Source of the DNA: Altererythrobacter sp.
GTDB taxonomy: Bacteria; Pseudomonadota; Alphaproteobacteria; Sphingomonadales; Sphingomonadaceae
Assembly (NCBI GenBank): GCA_011524425.1
Contig: WTKI01000244.1
Location: forward strand, 1-10,223
DNA: 10,223 nt
Reading direction: 5' to 3'
Positions 1-5,644 of this stretch are shown here, one piece after another. The notes under the pieces are model-generated. The model was not told the origin of the DNA. It saw nothing but the letters and a program-made list of their open reading frames with translations, and ran no database searches. The translations under genes and the position numbers were made by a program. The first letter of the stretch is position 1. The number at the start of each line of letters is the position of its first letter.

Positions 1-1
1 T

Positions 2-238
2 ATGAGCGATACTGCCGACCGCGTGCAGAAAATTGTAGTCGAGCATCTTGGCGTCGAAGGTGACAAAGTCACACAAGAAGCCAGCTTCATCGACGATCTG
101 GGTGCTGACAGCCTCGACATTGTCGAGCTGGTAATGGCGTTTGAAGAGGAATTCGGTGTCGAAATTCCTGACGATGCGGCTGAAAAGATCACCACTGTTG
201 GTGACGCGACGAAATACATCGAAGAGCACAAGGGCTAA
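2..238 (+). CDS. acpP: Acyl carrier protein
   Basis: A 78-aa acidic protein that carries growing acyl chains on a 4'-phosphopantetheine arm in type II fatty-acid synthesis in the cytoplasm. The arm is attached to Ser37 in the conserved D-S-L motif ([19 protein letters not shown] region, residues 34-52), and the recognition helix rich in Glu and Val follows directly. Length and the four-helix pattern match the family (77-80 aa). The ATG at position 2 gives the canonical N-terminus ([18 protein letters not shown]). Its ribosome-binding site lies outside the window, so the leader cannot be judged. fabF, which extends ACP-bound acyl chains, lies downstream but is separated by a strong intrinsic terminator, consistent with acpP being transcribed in excess of fabF. 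Identification is secure. Confidence 0.97.
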   Translation: MSDTADRVQKIVVEHLGVEGDKVTQEASFIDDLGADSLDIVELVMAFEEEFGVEIPDDAAEKITTVGDATKYIEEHKG

Positions 239-303
239 TTTAGGGGTTAAGCCCGAATGGCTCGCTTTCGCGCTGGAGGATAAAACGCCTCCACGGCTTT
301 ACA

Positions 304-330
304 GCTAAAGCGCATCTTGAGAGCTTTAGC
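304..330 (+). repeat. Perfect 8-bp inverted repeat in the acpP-fabF spacer
   Basis: GCTAAAGC (304-311) and GCTTTAGC (323-330) are perfect inverted copies around an 11-nt loop. The right arm shares its last two bases with the base of the terminator stem starting at 329, so the two hairpins abut and compete slightly. It may be a 3'-end stabilising hairpin for the acpP mRNA. That function is inferred only. Confidence 0.5.
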
Positions 331-367
331 AGGCTCAGCCCCGGTGGGTTGGGCCTGCTTTGTTTTT
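329..367 (+). terminator. Intrinsic terminator after acpP
   Basis: The arms at 329-341 (GCAGGCTCAGCCC) and 346-358 (GGGTTGGGCCTGC) pair at all 13 positions, with two G-U pairs, around a 4-nt CGGT loop. A T-rich tract follows (359-367, TTTGTTTTT). This is a textbook rho-independent terminator in the + direction. It ends 25 nt before the fabF start codon, so fabF must be expressed by read-through or from a promoter inside the spacer. I do not see a convincing promoter there. Confidence 0.88.
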
Positions 368-392
368 CCAGAATGCATACCGGAGAGAATGA

Positions 393-1652
393 ATGCGCCG
401 TGTGGTCGTAACCGGATTGGGCCTTGTCACACCTTTAGGCGGAGACGTCGAGACATCGTGGACGAACCTCATCGCTGGCGAAAGCGGGGCAGGCGCGATC
501 ACGCGTTTCGACGCGTCGGACCAAAAGTGCCAGATCGCTTGCGAGGTGAAACCGGCTGATCACGCATGGGGCTTTGACCCGGACAAACGCACTGACGGGA
601 AGCTGCGCCGCCAGGTCGACCCGTTTATTGTTTACGGCATTGATGCAGCGGGACAGGCGCTGGAACATGCTGGCCTGACCGATATGACTGACGAGCAAAA
701 GCTGCGCGCAGGTTGCTCCATCGGCTCTGGCATTGGCGGCCTTCCCGGGATTGAACTGGAATCAGTCAATCTGAAAGAACGTGGTCCTGGCCGGGTCAGC
801 CCGCACTTCGTCCATGGCCGCCTGATCAATCTGATCAGCGGACAGGTTTCAATCAAATACGGTCTGATGGGTCCGAACCATGCCGTTGTCACTGCCTGTT
901 CAACCGGTGCGCATTCCATCGGTGATGCAGCCCGCATGATCAAGGATGACGACGCTGACATTATGCTCGCCGGTGGTGCTGAAAGCACGATCAACCCGCT
1001 GGGCGTTGCCGGTTTCGCACAGGCCCGTGCGCTCAATATGAGCATGAATGATCGTCCAACCGAAGCGAGCCGCCCATATGACAAGGACCGTGACGGCTTC
1101 GTCATGGGTGAAGGCGCCGGCGTTGTCGTTCTTGAAGAGTATGAACACGCCAAAGCGCGCGGCGCGACGATCTATGCTGAAGTGGTGGGCTATGGCTTGT
1201 CTGGCGATGCCTATCACGTCACAGCACCGCATCCAGAAGGCAAGGGCGCGGAAAACGCCATGCGTATGGCTTTGAAGAAAGCGGGCATGGGCGCTGGCGA
1301 TATTGATTATGTCAACGCGCATGGAACCAGTACTATGGCTGATACAATTGAACTTGCGGCGGTCAAGCGCGTGCTGGGCGATGATTTGTCCGGGGCATCG
1401 ATGAGCTCAACCAAATCCGCAATCGGCCACTTGCTGGGCGGTGCTGGCGCTGTCGAAGCGATCTTCTGCATCCTTGCGATGCGCGATGGCGTCGTTCCGC
1501 CGACACTGAACCTCAATACGCCTGATGATGGAACAGAGGGCGTTGACCTTGTCCCGTTGAAAGCGAAAGAACGCGAAGTACGCGCTGTGCTCAATAACAG
1601 CTTCGGCTTTGGCGGTACCAATGCGTCGCTGATCATGAAGAAAGTGGACTAA
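393..1652 (+). CDS. fabF: 3-oxoacyl-[acyl-carrier-protein] synthase II (KAS II)
   Basis: A 419-aa condensing enzyme that joins malonyl-ACP to an acyl-ACP in fatty-acid elongation. The thiolase-fold catalytic triad is visible: Cys169 in VTACSTGAHS, His310 in NAHGTST, and His346 in KSAIGHLLGGAGA. The N-terminal VVVTGLGLVTPLG and the C-terminal glycine-rich NNSFGFGGTNAS are also typical. Length fits FabF (about 410-420 aa). The ATG at 393 is preceded by GGAGAG (382-387) with 5-nt spacing. An ATG at 389 is out of frame. It follows acpP across a terminator and lies 7 nt upstream of mltG, so fabF, mltG and the next gene are probably co-transcribed. FabB is the alternative, but the triad context and pairing with acpP favour FabF. 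Confidence 0.96.
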   Translation: MRRVVVTGLGLVTPLGGDVETSWTNLIAGESGAGAITRFDASDQKCQIACEVKPADHAWGFDPDKRTDGKLRRQVDPFIVYGIDAAGQALEHAGLTDMTDEQKLRAGCSIGSGIGGLPGIELESVNLKERGPGRVSPHFVHGRLINLISGQVSIKYGLMGPNHAVVTACSTGAHSIGDAARMIKDDDADIMLAGGAESTINPLGVAGFAQARALNMSMNDRPTEASRPYDKDRDGFVMGEGAGVVVLEEYEHAKARGATIYAEVVGYGLSGDAYHVTAPHPEGKGAENAMRMALKKAGMGAGDIDYVNAHGTSTMADTIELAAVKRVLGDDLSGASMSSTKSAIGHLLGGAGAVEAIFCILAMRDGVVPPTLNLNTPDDGTEGVDLVPLKAKEREVRAVLNNSFGFGGTNASLIMKKVD

Positions 1653-1659
1653 GCAGGTT

Positions 1660-2625
1660 ATGAAGAAACTCGGCTGTATTCTCGCGGCCGGTTTGTTCGC
1701 AGTTCTTGCTGCTGGCACTTTGCTCAGCACAACGATGTTTGGCGCAGCTTCCGTTGAGGAAGAGACGCCTTTCATAATCGCGCAAGGCTCAAGCCTTACA
1801 TCGGTCGCGAATAAGCTTGAAGAGCAGGGGCTTATCACGTCGGCTGATGGCTTTCTTATGCACGCGCGTGTGTTTGGCAGCGATGAACCTATCCAGGCCG
1901 GCGAGTTTGCTCTGAACCCGGATATGGATCAGGCAGCGATCCTGCGTGCATTTCAGACAGGCGCCGTGATCCGCCGGTTTGTCACTATCCCTGAAGGCAT
2001 GCCCTCTATCATGGTGCATGAGCGCTTGATGGCAGAGGAACTTCTCACCGGTGACATCACTGTGCCGCCGGAAGGATCAGTGCTGCCGGAAACTTATGAC
2101 TTTGAGCGCGGAGAACAGCGGGCTGCTGTGCTCGCGCGGATGCAGCGCGCAATGGGCGAATTTCTGGACGAGGCTTGGGAAGCGCGCAGCGAAGATGCAG
2201 CGGTGAAATCAAAGAAAGAGGCCGTGATTCTCGCATCGATCATTGAGAAAGAGACACAGGCCAAAGACGAACTTGGTAAGGTCTCTGGCGTTATGTCTAA
2301 CCGGATCCGGATTGGCATGATGTTGGGCGCGGATGCGACCACGATCTATCCTGTCACGAAAGGTAAGCCCTTGGGGCGCCGCATCAGGGTGTCTGAATTG
2401 CGCGATCCTAACCCTTACAACACGCGCGCAATTGCAGGCCTTCCGATTGGCCCGATTACCAATCCGAGCAGAGCCGCGATTACTGCCGCCCTCAATCCGG
2501 AAGAGACCACCGCGCTCTATTACGTGGCCGACGGCAGCGGCGGGCATGTGTTTGCCGATACGCTGGAAGAGCATAACCGCAATGTCGCGGAGTGGCGCCG
2601 GTTCCGCGCTGAAAACGGTATCTGA
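1660..2625 (+). CDS. mltG: Endolytic murein transglycosylase MltG (YceG family)
   Basis: A 321-aa inner-membrane lytic transglycosylase thought to cut nascent glycan strands and so set their length. Residues 4-23 form an N-terminal hydrophobic anchor after MKK. A LysM-like segment follows at about 37-60 (FIIAQGSSLTSVANKLEEQG). The catalytic core has the signature ILASIIEKET with the presumed catalytic Glu196. Further conserved segments are ADATTIYPVTKGKPLG (224-239) and YNTRAIAGLPIGPITNP (253-269), then the C-terminal region ending in VFADTLEEHNRNVAEWR. Length is normal for alphaproteobacterial MltG, slightly short of the E. coli protein. The ATG lies 7 nt after the fabF stop, with AAGCAGG as a possible ribosome-binding site. 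fabF-mltG adjacency is common in alphaproteobacteria, so membrane-lipid and wall synthesis genes share this unit. Confidence 0.94.
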   Translation: MKKLGCILAAGLFAVLAAGTLLSTTMFGAASVEEETPFIIAQGSSLTSVANKLEEQGLITSADGFLMHARVFGSDEPIQAGEFALNPDMDQAAILRAFQTGAVIRRFVTIPEGMPSIMVHERLMAEELLTGDITVPPEGSVLPETYDFERGEQRAAVLARMQRAMGEFLDEAWEARSEDAAVKSKKEAVILASIIEKETQAKDELGKVSGVMSNRIRIGMMLGADATTIYPVTKGKPLGRRIRVSELRDPNPYNTRAIAGLPIGPITNPSRAAITAALNPEETTALYYVADGSGGHVFADTLEEHNRNVAEWRRFRAENGI

Positions 2626-2631
2626 CCCGCT

Positions 2632-3150
2632 TTGGCTGACGATGCACCGCTTATCCTGACCGCTTTGCTGCCTAAGGACATGCACCGCTGGGCAACCGCA
2701 TTGCGTACCGCGCATTTTCCGCCCGAGCGCAATTTCTTGGAAGCGCATGTGACGCTGTTTCATGCGCTGCCCGCGCAATGCGAAGACGAAGTCATCGATC
2801 TCTGCAAAGCAATCGTTAGTGAATATGCGCCTGTGCCTGCGCAGCTGATCGGGTTGATGAGCCTTGGCGCGGGCACGGCCTTGAAGCTGGAGAGCCCTGC
2901 CATGAGAGATGTTCGGCAACGAATCGCAGATCATTTTCTTGGCATGCTGACACAGCAGGATCAGCACAGCCCGCGTTTGCATGTGACGATCCAGAACAAG
3001 GTTACCAGTAAGGTCGCAAAGGCGCTGCAGGCAGAGCTGAATGGTGCAATAGAGCCGCGCGGTTTTGCCTTTCGCGGGCTAGGGCTGTTTCGCTATCGCG
3101 GCGGCCCATGGGAAGCAGTGCGCGAGTTCGTTTTTCGCGGGAATCACTAG
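2632..3150 (+). CDS. 2'-5' RNA ligase / cyclic phosphodiesterase (2H) family protein
   Basis: A 172-aa protein of the 2H phosphoesterase superfamily, recognised by its two H-x-T motifs: H39-V-T41 (EAHVTLFHALP) and H117-V-T119 (LHVTIQNKV), spaced as expected. Family members act on 2',3'-cyclic phosphates or 2'-5' RNA bonds in the cytoplasm. The real substrate is unknown here, so I give no symbol. The start is taken as TTG at 2632, 6 nt after the mltG stop, because it keeps the first beta strand (LILTALLP) before the first motif. The next in-frame Met (residue 17, position 2680) would remove that strand. The spacing suggests it is the last gene of the fabF-mltG unit, although its function has no obvious link to lipid or wall synthesis. 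Confidence 0.85.
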   Translation: MADDAPLILTALLPKDMHRWATALRTAHFPPERNFLEAHVTLFHALPAQCEDEVIDLCKAIVSEYAPVPAQLIGLMSLGAGTALKLESPAMRDVRQRIADHFLGMLTQQDQHSPRLHVTIQNKVTSKVAKALQAELNGAIEPRGFAFRGLGLFRYRGGPWEAVREFVFRGNH

Positions 3151-3166
3151 AGGCGTGAAACGTGTG

Positions 3167-3195
3167 TTGACCGCGCGCGATTGCGGCCTTAAACG
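3167..3195 (+). promoter_or_regulatory. Candidate sigma70-type promoter for tRNA-Met
   Basis: TTGACC (3167-3172) and TAAACG (3190-3195) are separated by exactly 17 nt. The -35 matches consensus at five of six bases and the -10 more weakly. Transcription would begin near 3202, giving about a 39-nt leader before the mature tRNA end at 3241. This is a visual match only, in a GC-rich spacer where chance matches to a weak -10 are possible. Confidence 0.4.
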
Positions 3196-3205
3196 CGCCG
3201 CCTGT

Positions 3206-3233
3206 CATGCGGCCACTCTGCGCCGCATGCGGC
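3206..3233. repeat. GC-rich hairpin with overlapping 12-bp palindrome in the tRNA-Met leader
   Basis: CATGCGGC (3206-3213) and GCCGCATG (3222-3229) form a perfect 8-bp stem with an 8-nt loop. The right arm is part of a perfect 12-bp palindrome, GCCGCATGCGGC (3222-3233). CATGCGGCC is also directly repeated (3206-3214 and 3226-3234). The structure lies between the candidate promoter and the tRNA 5' end. It could be a leader hairpin removed during tRNA processing or a weak terminator for the upstream unit, though only three T residues follow it. Confidence 0.6.
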
Positions 3234-3240
3234 CTTTCGG

Positions 3241-3317
3241 GGCGGAGTAGCTCAGGTGGTTAGAGCAGTGGAATCATAATCCATGTGTCGGGGGTTCGAG
3301 TCCCTCCTCCGCTACCA
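3241..3317 (+). tRNA. tRNA-Met (anticodon CAU), elongator type
   Basis: A full 77-nt cloverleaf can be folded by hand. The acceptor arms GGCGGAG and CTCCGCT close with a G-U at 1-72. The D arm is GCTC/GAGC with loop AGGTGGTTA. The anticodon stem GTGGA/TCCAT holds loop ATCATAA, giving CAT at positions 34-36. The T arm is GGGGG/CCCTC with loop TTCGAGT. Discriminator A73 and CCA are encoded. The anticodon stem lacks the three G-C pairs of initiator tRNA-fMet, so it is an elongator. A CAU anticodon can also belong to tRNA-Ile2, read after lysidine modification. The sequence resembles alphaproteobacterial elongator Met more closely in my recollection, but this remains a judgement. Confidence 0.92.
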
Positions 3318-3342
3318 AATTCAGCGTCATGGCAAACTGATC

Positions 3343-3363
3343 CGGCACTGTGCACAAGTGCCG
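3343..3363. repeat. Hairpin downstream of tRNA-Met
   Basis: CGGCACT (3343-3349) pairs perfectly with AGTGCCG (3357-3363) around a 7-nt loop, 26 nt after the tRNA CCA end. No T tract follows, so it is not a standard intrinsic terminator. It may mark the 3' trailer of the tRNA transcript or help stop transcription before the next gene. Confidence 0.4.
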
Positions 3364-3433
3364 CGTGACAGCGCTTGGCTAGCAAGGCATTGTCTTGAAG
3401 ATTGATCGAAGACAATGGGAACCTGAAGCGATA

Positions 3434-4909
3434 ATGGCTGAGACACCTGCGCACACCACATCTGGAACAGAAAGCGCTGCCGCTCCGCGCGCGTGGCAAA
3501 TGCCGGACACGCTTATCATTCTGTTCGTTCTCGCGCTTCTTGCCTGGGCTGCCACCTTCATTTTTACACCCGGCCAGTTTGAAGTGGCCGGCGACCCTGC
3601 GAGAATTGTTCCGGGCAGTTACGAAGCTGCCTCTGGAACGATGCCAGCGCCTATCCTCGGCAATGAAGAACGCACAGGATTCCTCGATTTTCTGTTTGCC
3701 GGGCTAGTAACGGGCGATCGCTATTCGCCTACGGTCGGCTTGATGGCGTTTATTATCGTGCTTGGCGGTGTGTTCGGCATGGTGATGAGCACTAAAGCTA
3801 TTGATGCTGCGCTTGAGGCGTCCTTGCCAGACGGCAAGGCACAAAGTGAAAGGCTTGTGTTCGGGCTATTCTGGGGTTTCTCTCTTGCCGGTGCGGTATT
3901 TGGCCTGGCTGAAGAAGCGATTGCGCTGACATTGATTCTGGCTCCTGCACTCACACGTGCCGGATATGATTCAATGACAGCGCTGCTAGTGTGTTTTGGC
4001 GCAAGCGTTTTAGGTTTCGCAACCAGCTGGATGAACCCTTTTAATGTAATCATTGCGCAAACGATTGCTGGATTGGCCCCTTTGTCAGGATTGGAACTTA
4101 GGCTTGGCAATTGGTTGGTGTTCACCAGCGTCGGTGCCTTATTTACATGGCGTTATGCCCGCAGCATCCGGCTAGGGACACGGCAAGGAATTGGCACCGC
4201 TTTAACCGATGAAAGCGGAGCAAAGATCGCGCCGTTCTCTCTTGCGCATATGCTTGTCCTGGTGACTTTGGTTGCTGGCATTGGCTGGGTCGCATGGGGC
4301 GTGACCATGTACGGGTATTACCTTGCTGAGATTGCCGCGCAGTTTTTTGCGATGGGCTTGGCGGTTGCGTTGATTGCTCGCTTTGGCGGTATCGAAGGCG
4401 GCGATTTTGAAACTATGATGGAAGCGTTTCGCGAAGGTGCTGCCCAATTATTGCCGGCGGCGATCATCGTGGGCGCTGCAAAAGGCATTATGCTGATCCT
4501 GGGAGGTGATGATCCTACCAGCGCGTCACTGCTCAACAGCCTGTTGAACGGTTTAGCCGGGTTTGCTGGCGCTGTCCCTGAATGGATGACGGCTTGGGCG
4601 ATGTATCTAGTGCAAAGCGGGTTTAATTTCTTCGTCACATCGGGATCAGGCCAAGCCACGATTACGATGCCAATCATGGCACCCTTGGCCGATCTCACCG
4701 GTGTGACTCGCCAGACCGCTGTCTTAGCGTTCCAGCTGGGCGATGGCCTGACCAATCTGGTCGTTCCTACTTCAGCAGTGCTGATGGCTTGCCTTGCTGC
4801 TGCAAAAGTCACTTATGGACAATGGCTTGGCTTTATCTGGAAACCTGTGCTTGTCTTGATGGCCATGGCCAGCACCATCGTCTTGATAGCGCACGCGATT
4901 GGCTATTGA
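3434..4909 (+). CDS. YfcC/DcuC-family multi-pass membrane carrier
   Basis: A 491-aa inner-membrane transporter of the YfcC/DcuC (C4-dicarboxylate anaerobic carrier-like) group. Relatives are annotated as amino-acid or dicarboxylate carriers, and the substrate cannot be read here. The first membrane segment is at about 25-44, with around a dozen hydrophobic segments overall. Two symmetry-related signature regions are visible: GLAEE followed by a hydrophobic helix, then SWMNPFN (198-204) in the first half, and SGSGQA (403-408) followed by QLGDGLTNLVVPTS (434-447) in the second. ATG 3434 (MAETPAHTTSG) is chosen with a weak GAAG 5 nt upstream. An in-frame TTG at 3395 would add 13 charged residues with no better ribosome-binding site. 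It seems monocistronic, between a tRNA and a convergent gene whose stop lies 6 nt away. Confidence 0.85.
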   Translation: MAETPAHTTSGTESAAAPRAWQMPDTLIILFVLALLAWAATFIFTPGQFEVAGDPARIVPGSYEAASGTMPAPILGNEERTGFLDFLFAGLVTGDRYSPTVGLMAFIIVLGGVFGMVMSTKAIDAALEASLPDGKAQSERLVFGLFWGFSLAGAVFGLAEEAIALTLILAPALTRAGYDSMTALLVCFGASVLGFATSWMNPFNVIIAQTIAGLAPLSGLELRLGNWLVFTSVGALFTWRYARSIRLGTRQGIGTALTDESGAKIAPFSLAHMLVLVTLVAGIGWVAWGVTMYGYYLAEIAAQFFAMGLAVALIARFGGIEGGDFETMMEAFREGAAQLLPAAIIVGAAKGIMLILGGDDPTSASLLNSLLNGLAGFAGAVPEWMTAWAMYLVQSGFNFFVTSGSGQATITMPIMAPLADLTGVTRQTAVLAFQLGDGLTNLVVPTSAVLMACLAAAKVTYGQWLGFIWKPVLVLMAMASTIVLIAHAIGY

Positions 4910-4915
4910 AGCGCA

Positions 4916-5275
4916 CTATTGGCTGCGCGCTGCCCAGCTTTGCAACTTAGGCCGGTGGCGCAGGAATACCGTGTAGAGCCGGTCTAGAAAACTGAGCACA
5001 AAGTGATTGCGTGCCAAGAGCCCGAAGGGCCGCAGGACAGGTATAGCACGCCACATCGCGGCAAAGGCTGCCGCGCCGGACAAAATCTCGCCGTTTTCCT
5101 CTGCATGAAACCTTGCCAGCAACTGGGCCGGATCGAGCGGACAGTTTTCAGGTTGCTCTTGTGACACATCGACAAAAGCGATGCGCTCGCGGCGATCCAG
5201 CCGCCGCATGAGCGCAATTTCGCGCAGGCAGAGCGGGCAAGCGCTATCATACCAGACTTTGACAGAATGCTTCAT
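4916..5275 (-). CDS. DCC-family thiol-disulfide oxidoreductase-like protein
   Basis: A 119-aa protein of the DCC family (DUF393), named for its N-terminal D-x-x-C-x-x-C motif, seen here as D10-S-A-C13-P-L-C16 after the strand VKVWYDS. The family is predicted to have a thioredoxin-like redox role, but physiological partners are largely unknown. Residues 20-45 (LMRRLDRRERIAFVDVS) and 82-105 (RPFGLLARNHFVLSFLDRLYTVF) fit the usual pattern of a second strand and a hydrophobic C-terminal helix. The frame stays open up to 5524, but ATG 5275 places the motif at the expected position near the N-terminus. No clear Shine-Dalgarno precedes it. It converges on the carrier gene and diverges from the 5417-8606 cassette across a 141-bp spacer. 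Confidence 0.86.
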   Translation of the reverse strand: MKHSVKVWYDSACPLCLREIALMRRLDRRERIAFVDVSQEQPENCPLDPAQLLARFHAEENGEILSGAAAFAAMWRAIPVLRPFGLLARNHFVLSFLDRLYTVFLRHRPKLQSWAARSQ

Positions 5276-5296
5276 CTTGGCAGAGATAAGCAGTCT

Positions 5297-5311
5297 CTTG
5301 TCCGGAACAAG
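5297..5311. repeat. Short inverted repeat in the divergent spacer
   Basis: CTTGT (5297-5301) and ACAAG (5307-5311) flank CCGGA. It lies 22-36 bp upstream of the DCC gene start and about 43 bp upstream of the -35 of the cassette promoter. A repressor could bind there, but five-base arms are short and the site may be chance. Confidence 0.25.
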
Positions 5312-5353
5312 CTGCCTAAAAGCTGCTGGTGTTAGAGATTTCTTGCTAATTGC

Positions 5354-5382
5354 TTGGGAAAAATTAACCCTGTTTGTATATT
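5354..5382 (+). promoter_or_regulatory. Candidate sigma70-type promoter of the YLDP-methyltransferase-sulfatase cassette
   Basis: TTGGGA (5354-5359) and TATATT (5377-5382) are separated by the ideal 17 nt. The -10 matches consensus at five of six bases and the -35 at four of six. A start near 5389 would leave a leader of about 28 nt containing GGGGGA (5407-5412) before ATG 5417. The surrounding region is notably AT-rich compared with the rest of the window, which supports a real promoter. Confidence 0.55.
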
Positions 5383-5416
5383 CACAATCGCGCTTTTCAT
5401 GCCATTGGGGGACCTC

Positions 5417-5644
5417 ATGAGCTTCGTTTACCGTTTTATGCTGCTGCTGGCCGTGACTGCGGCGATGCCTGTCTCGGCAGCGCATGCCTATCTCGATCCG
5501 GCAAGTACGAGCATTGCTTTGCAAGCGATTGTTGGTGCGGTGGCTGCATATATGATCGCGGGCAAATACTATCTGAAAAAGTTCTTCGGATTGTTTCGCC
5601 GCAGCGAAAAATCGGAAAAATCAGACGAGCAGGCTACTGACTGA
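5417..5644 (+). CDS. Small exported YLDP-motif membrane protein
   Basis: A 75-aa protein with a signal peptide (residues 1-24, hydrophobic LLLAVTAAMPV core, likely cut after AHA). The mature start is YLDPAS, a hydrophobic helix follows at about 33-49 (IALQAIVGAVAAYMIAG), and then a basic aromatic stretch KYYLKKFFGLFRR and a charged SEKSEKSDE tail. Small proteins starting YLDPGTGS followed by one helix are recognisable in many bacteria, but I know no defined function. The positive residues after the helix suggest the C-terminus is cytoplasmic and the YLDP end periplasmic. ATG 5417 has GGGGGA 4 nt upstream. An in-frame alternative at 5354 would overlap the candidate promoter and spoil the signal peptide. 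The stop TGA overlaps the next gene's ATG by one base (TGATG), so the two are translationally coupled. Confidence 0.8.
   Translation: MSFVYRFMLLLAVTAAMPVSAAHAYLDPASTSIALQAIVGAVAAYMIAGKYYLKKFFGLFRRSEKSEKSDEQATD

Noticed and set aside
317..559. 80-codon + strand open frame overlapping the start of fabF
   Set aside because: It covers the terminator and then reads fabF in another frame; Arg-rich shadow translation with no family resemblance.
2209..2982. 257-codon - strand open frame across mltG and the 2H gene
   Set aside because: It is antisense to two well-supported genes with clear motifs, and its translation has no recognisable domain; long shadow frames are common at this GC content.
3395..3433. 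TTG start extending the carrier by 13 residues
   Set aside because: The added residues are charged and atypical, and the ATG at 3434 is closer to the normal family start; no better ribosome-binding site supports the TTG.
4318..4812. 164-codon - strand open frame inside the carrier gene
   Set aside because: Antisense of repeated hydrophobic codons; low-complexity Ala/Pro/Ser translation typical of a shadow.
5276..5524. N-terminal extension of the DCC protein by 83 codons
   Set aside because: It would run through the divergent spacer and into the small YLDP gene, and would push the DxxCxxC motif far from the N-terminus, unlike the family.
5374..5640. Second + strand frame overlapping the YLDP gene
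   Set aside because: Its start overlaps the candidate promoter, it has no signal peptide or helix, and it is a frame-shifted shadow of the supported gene.
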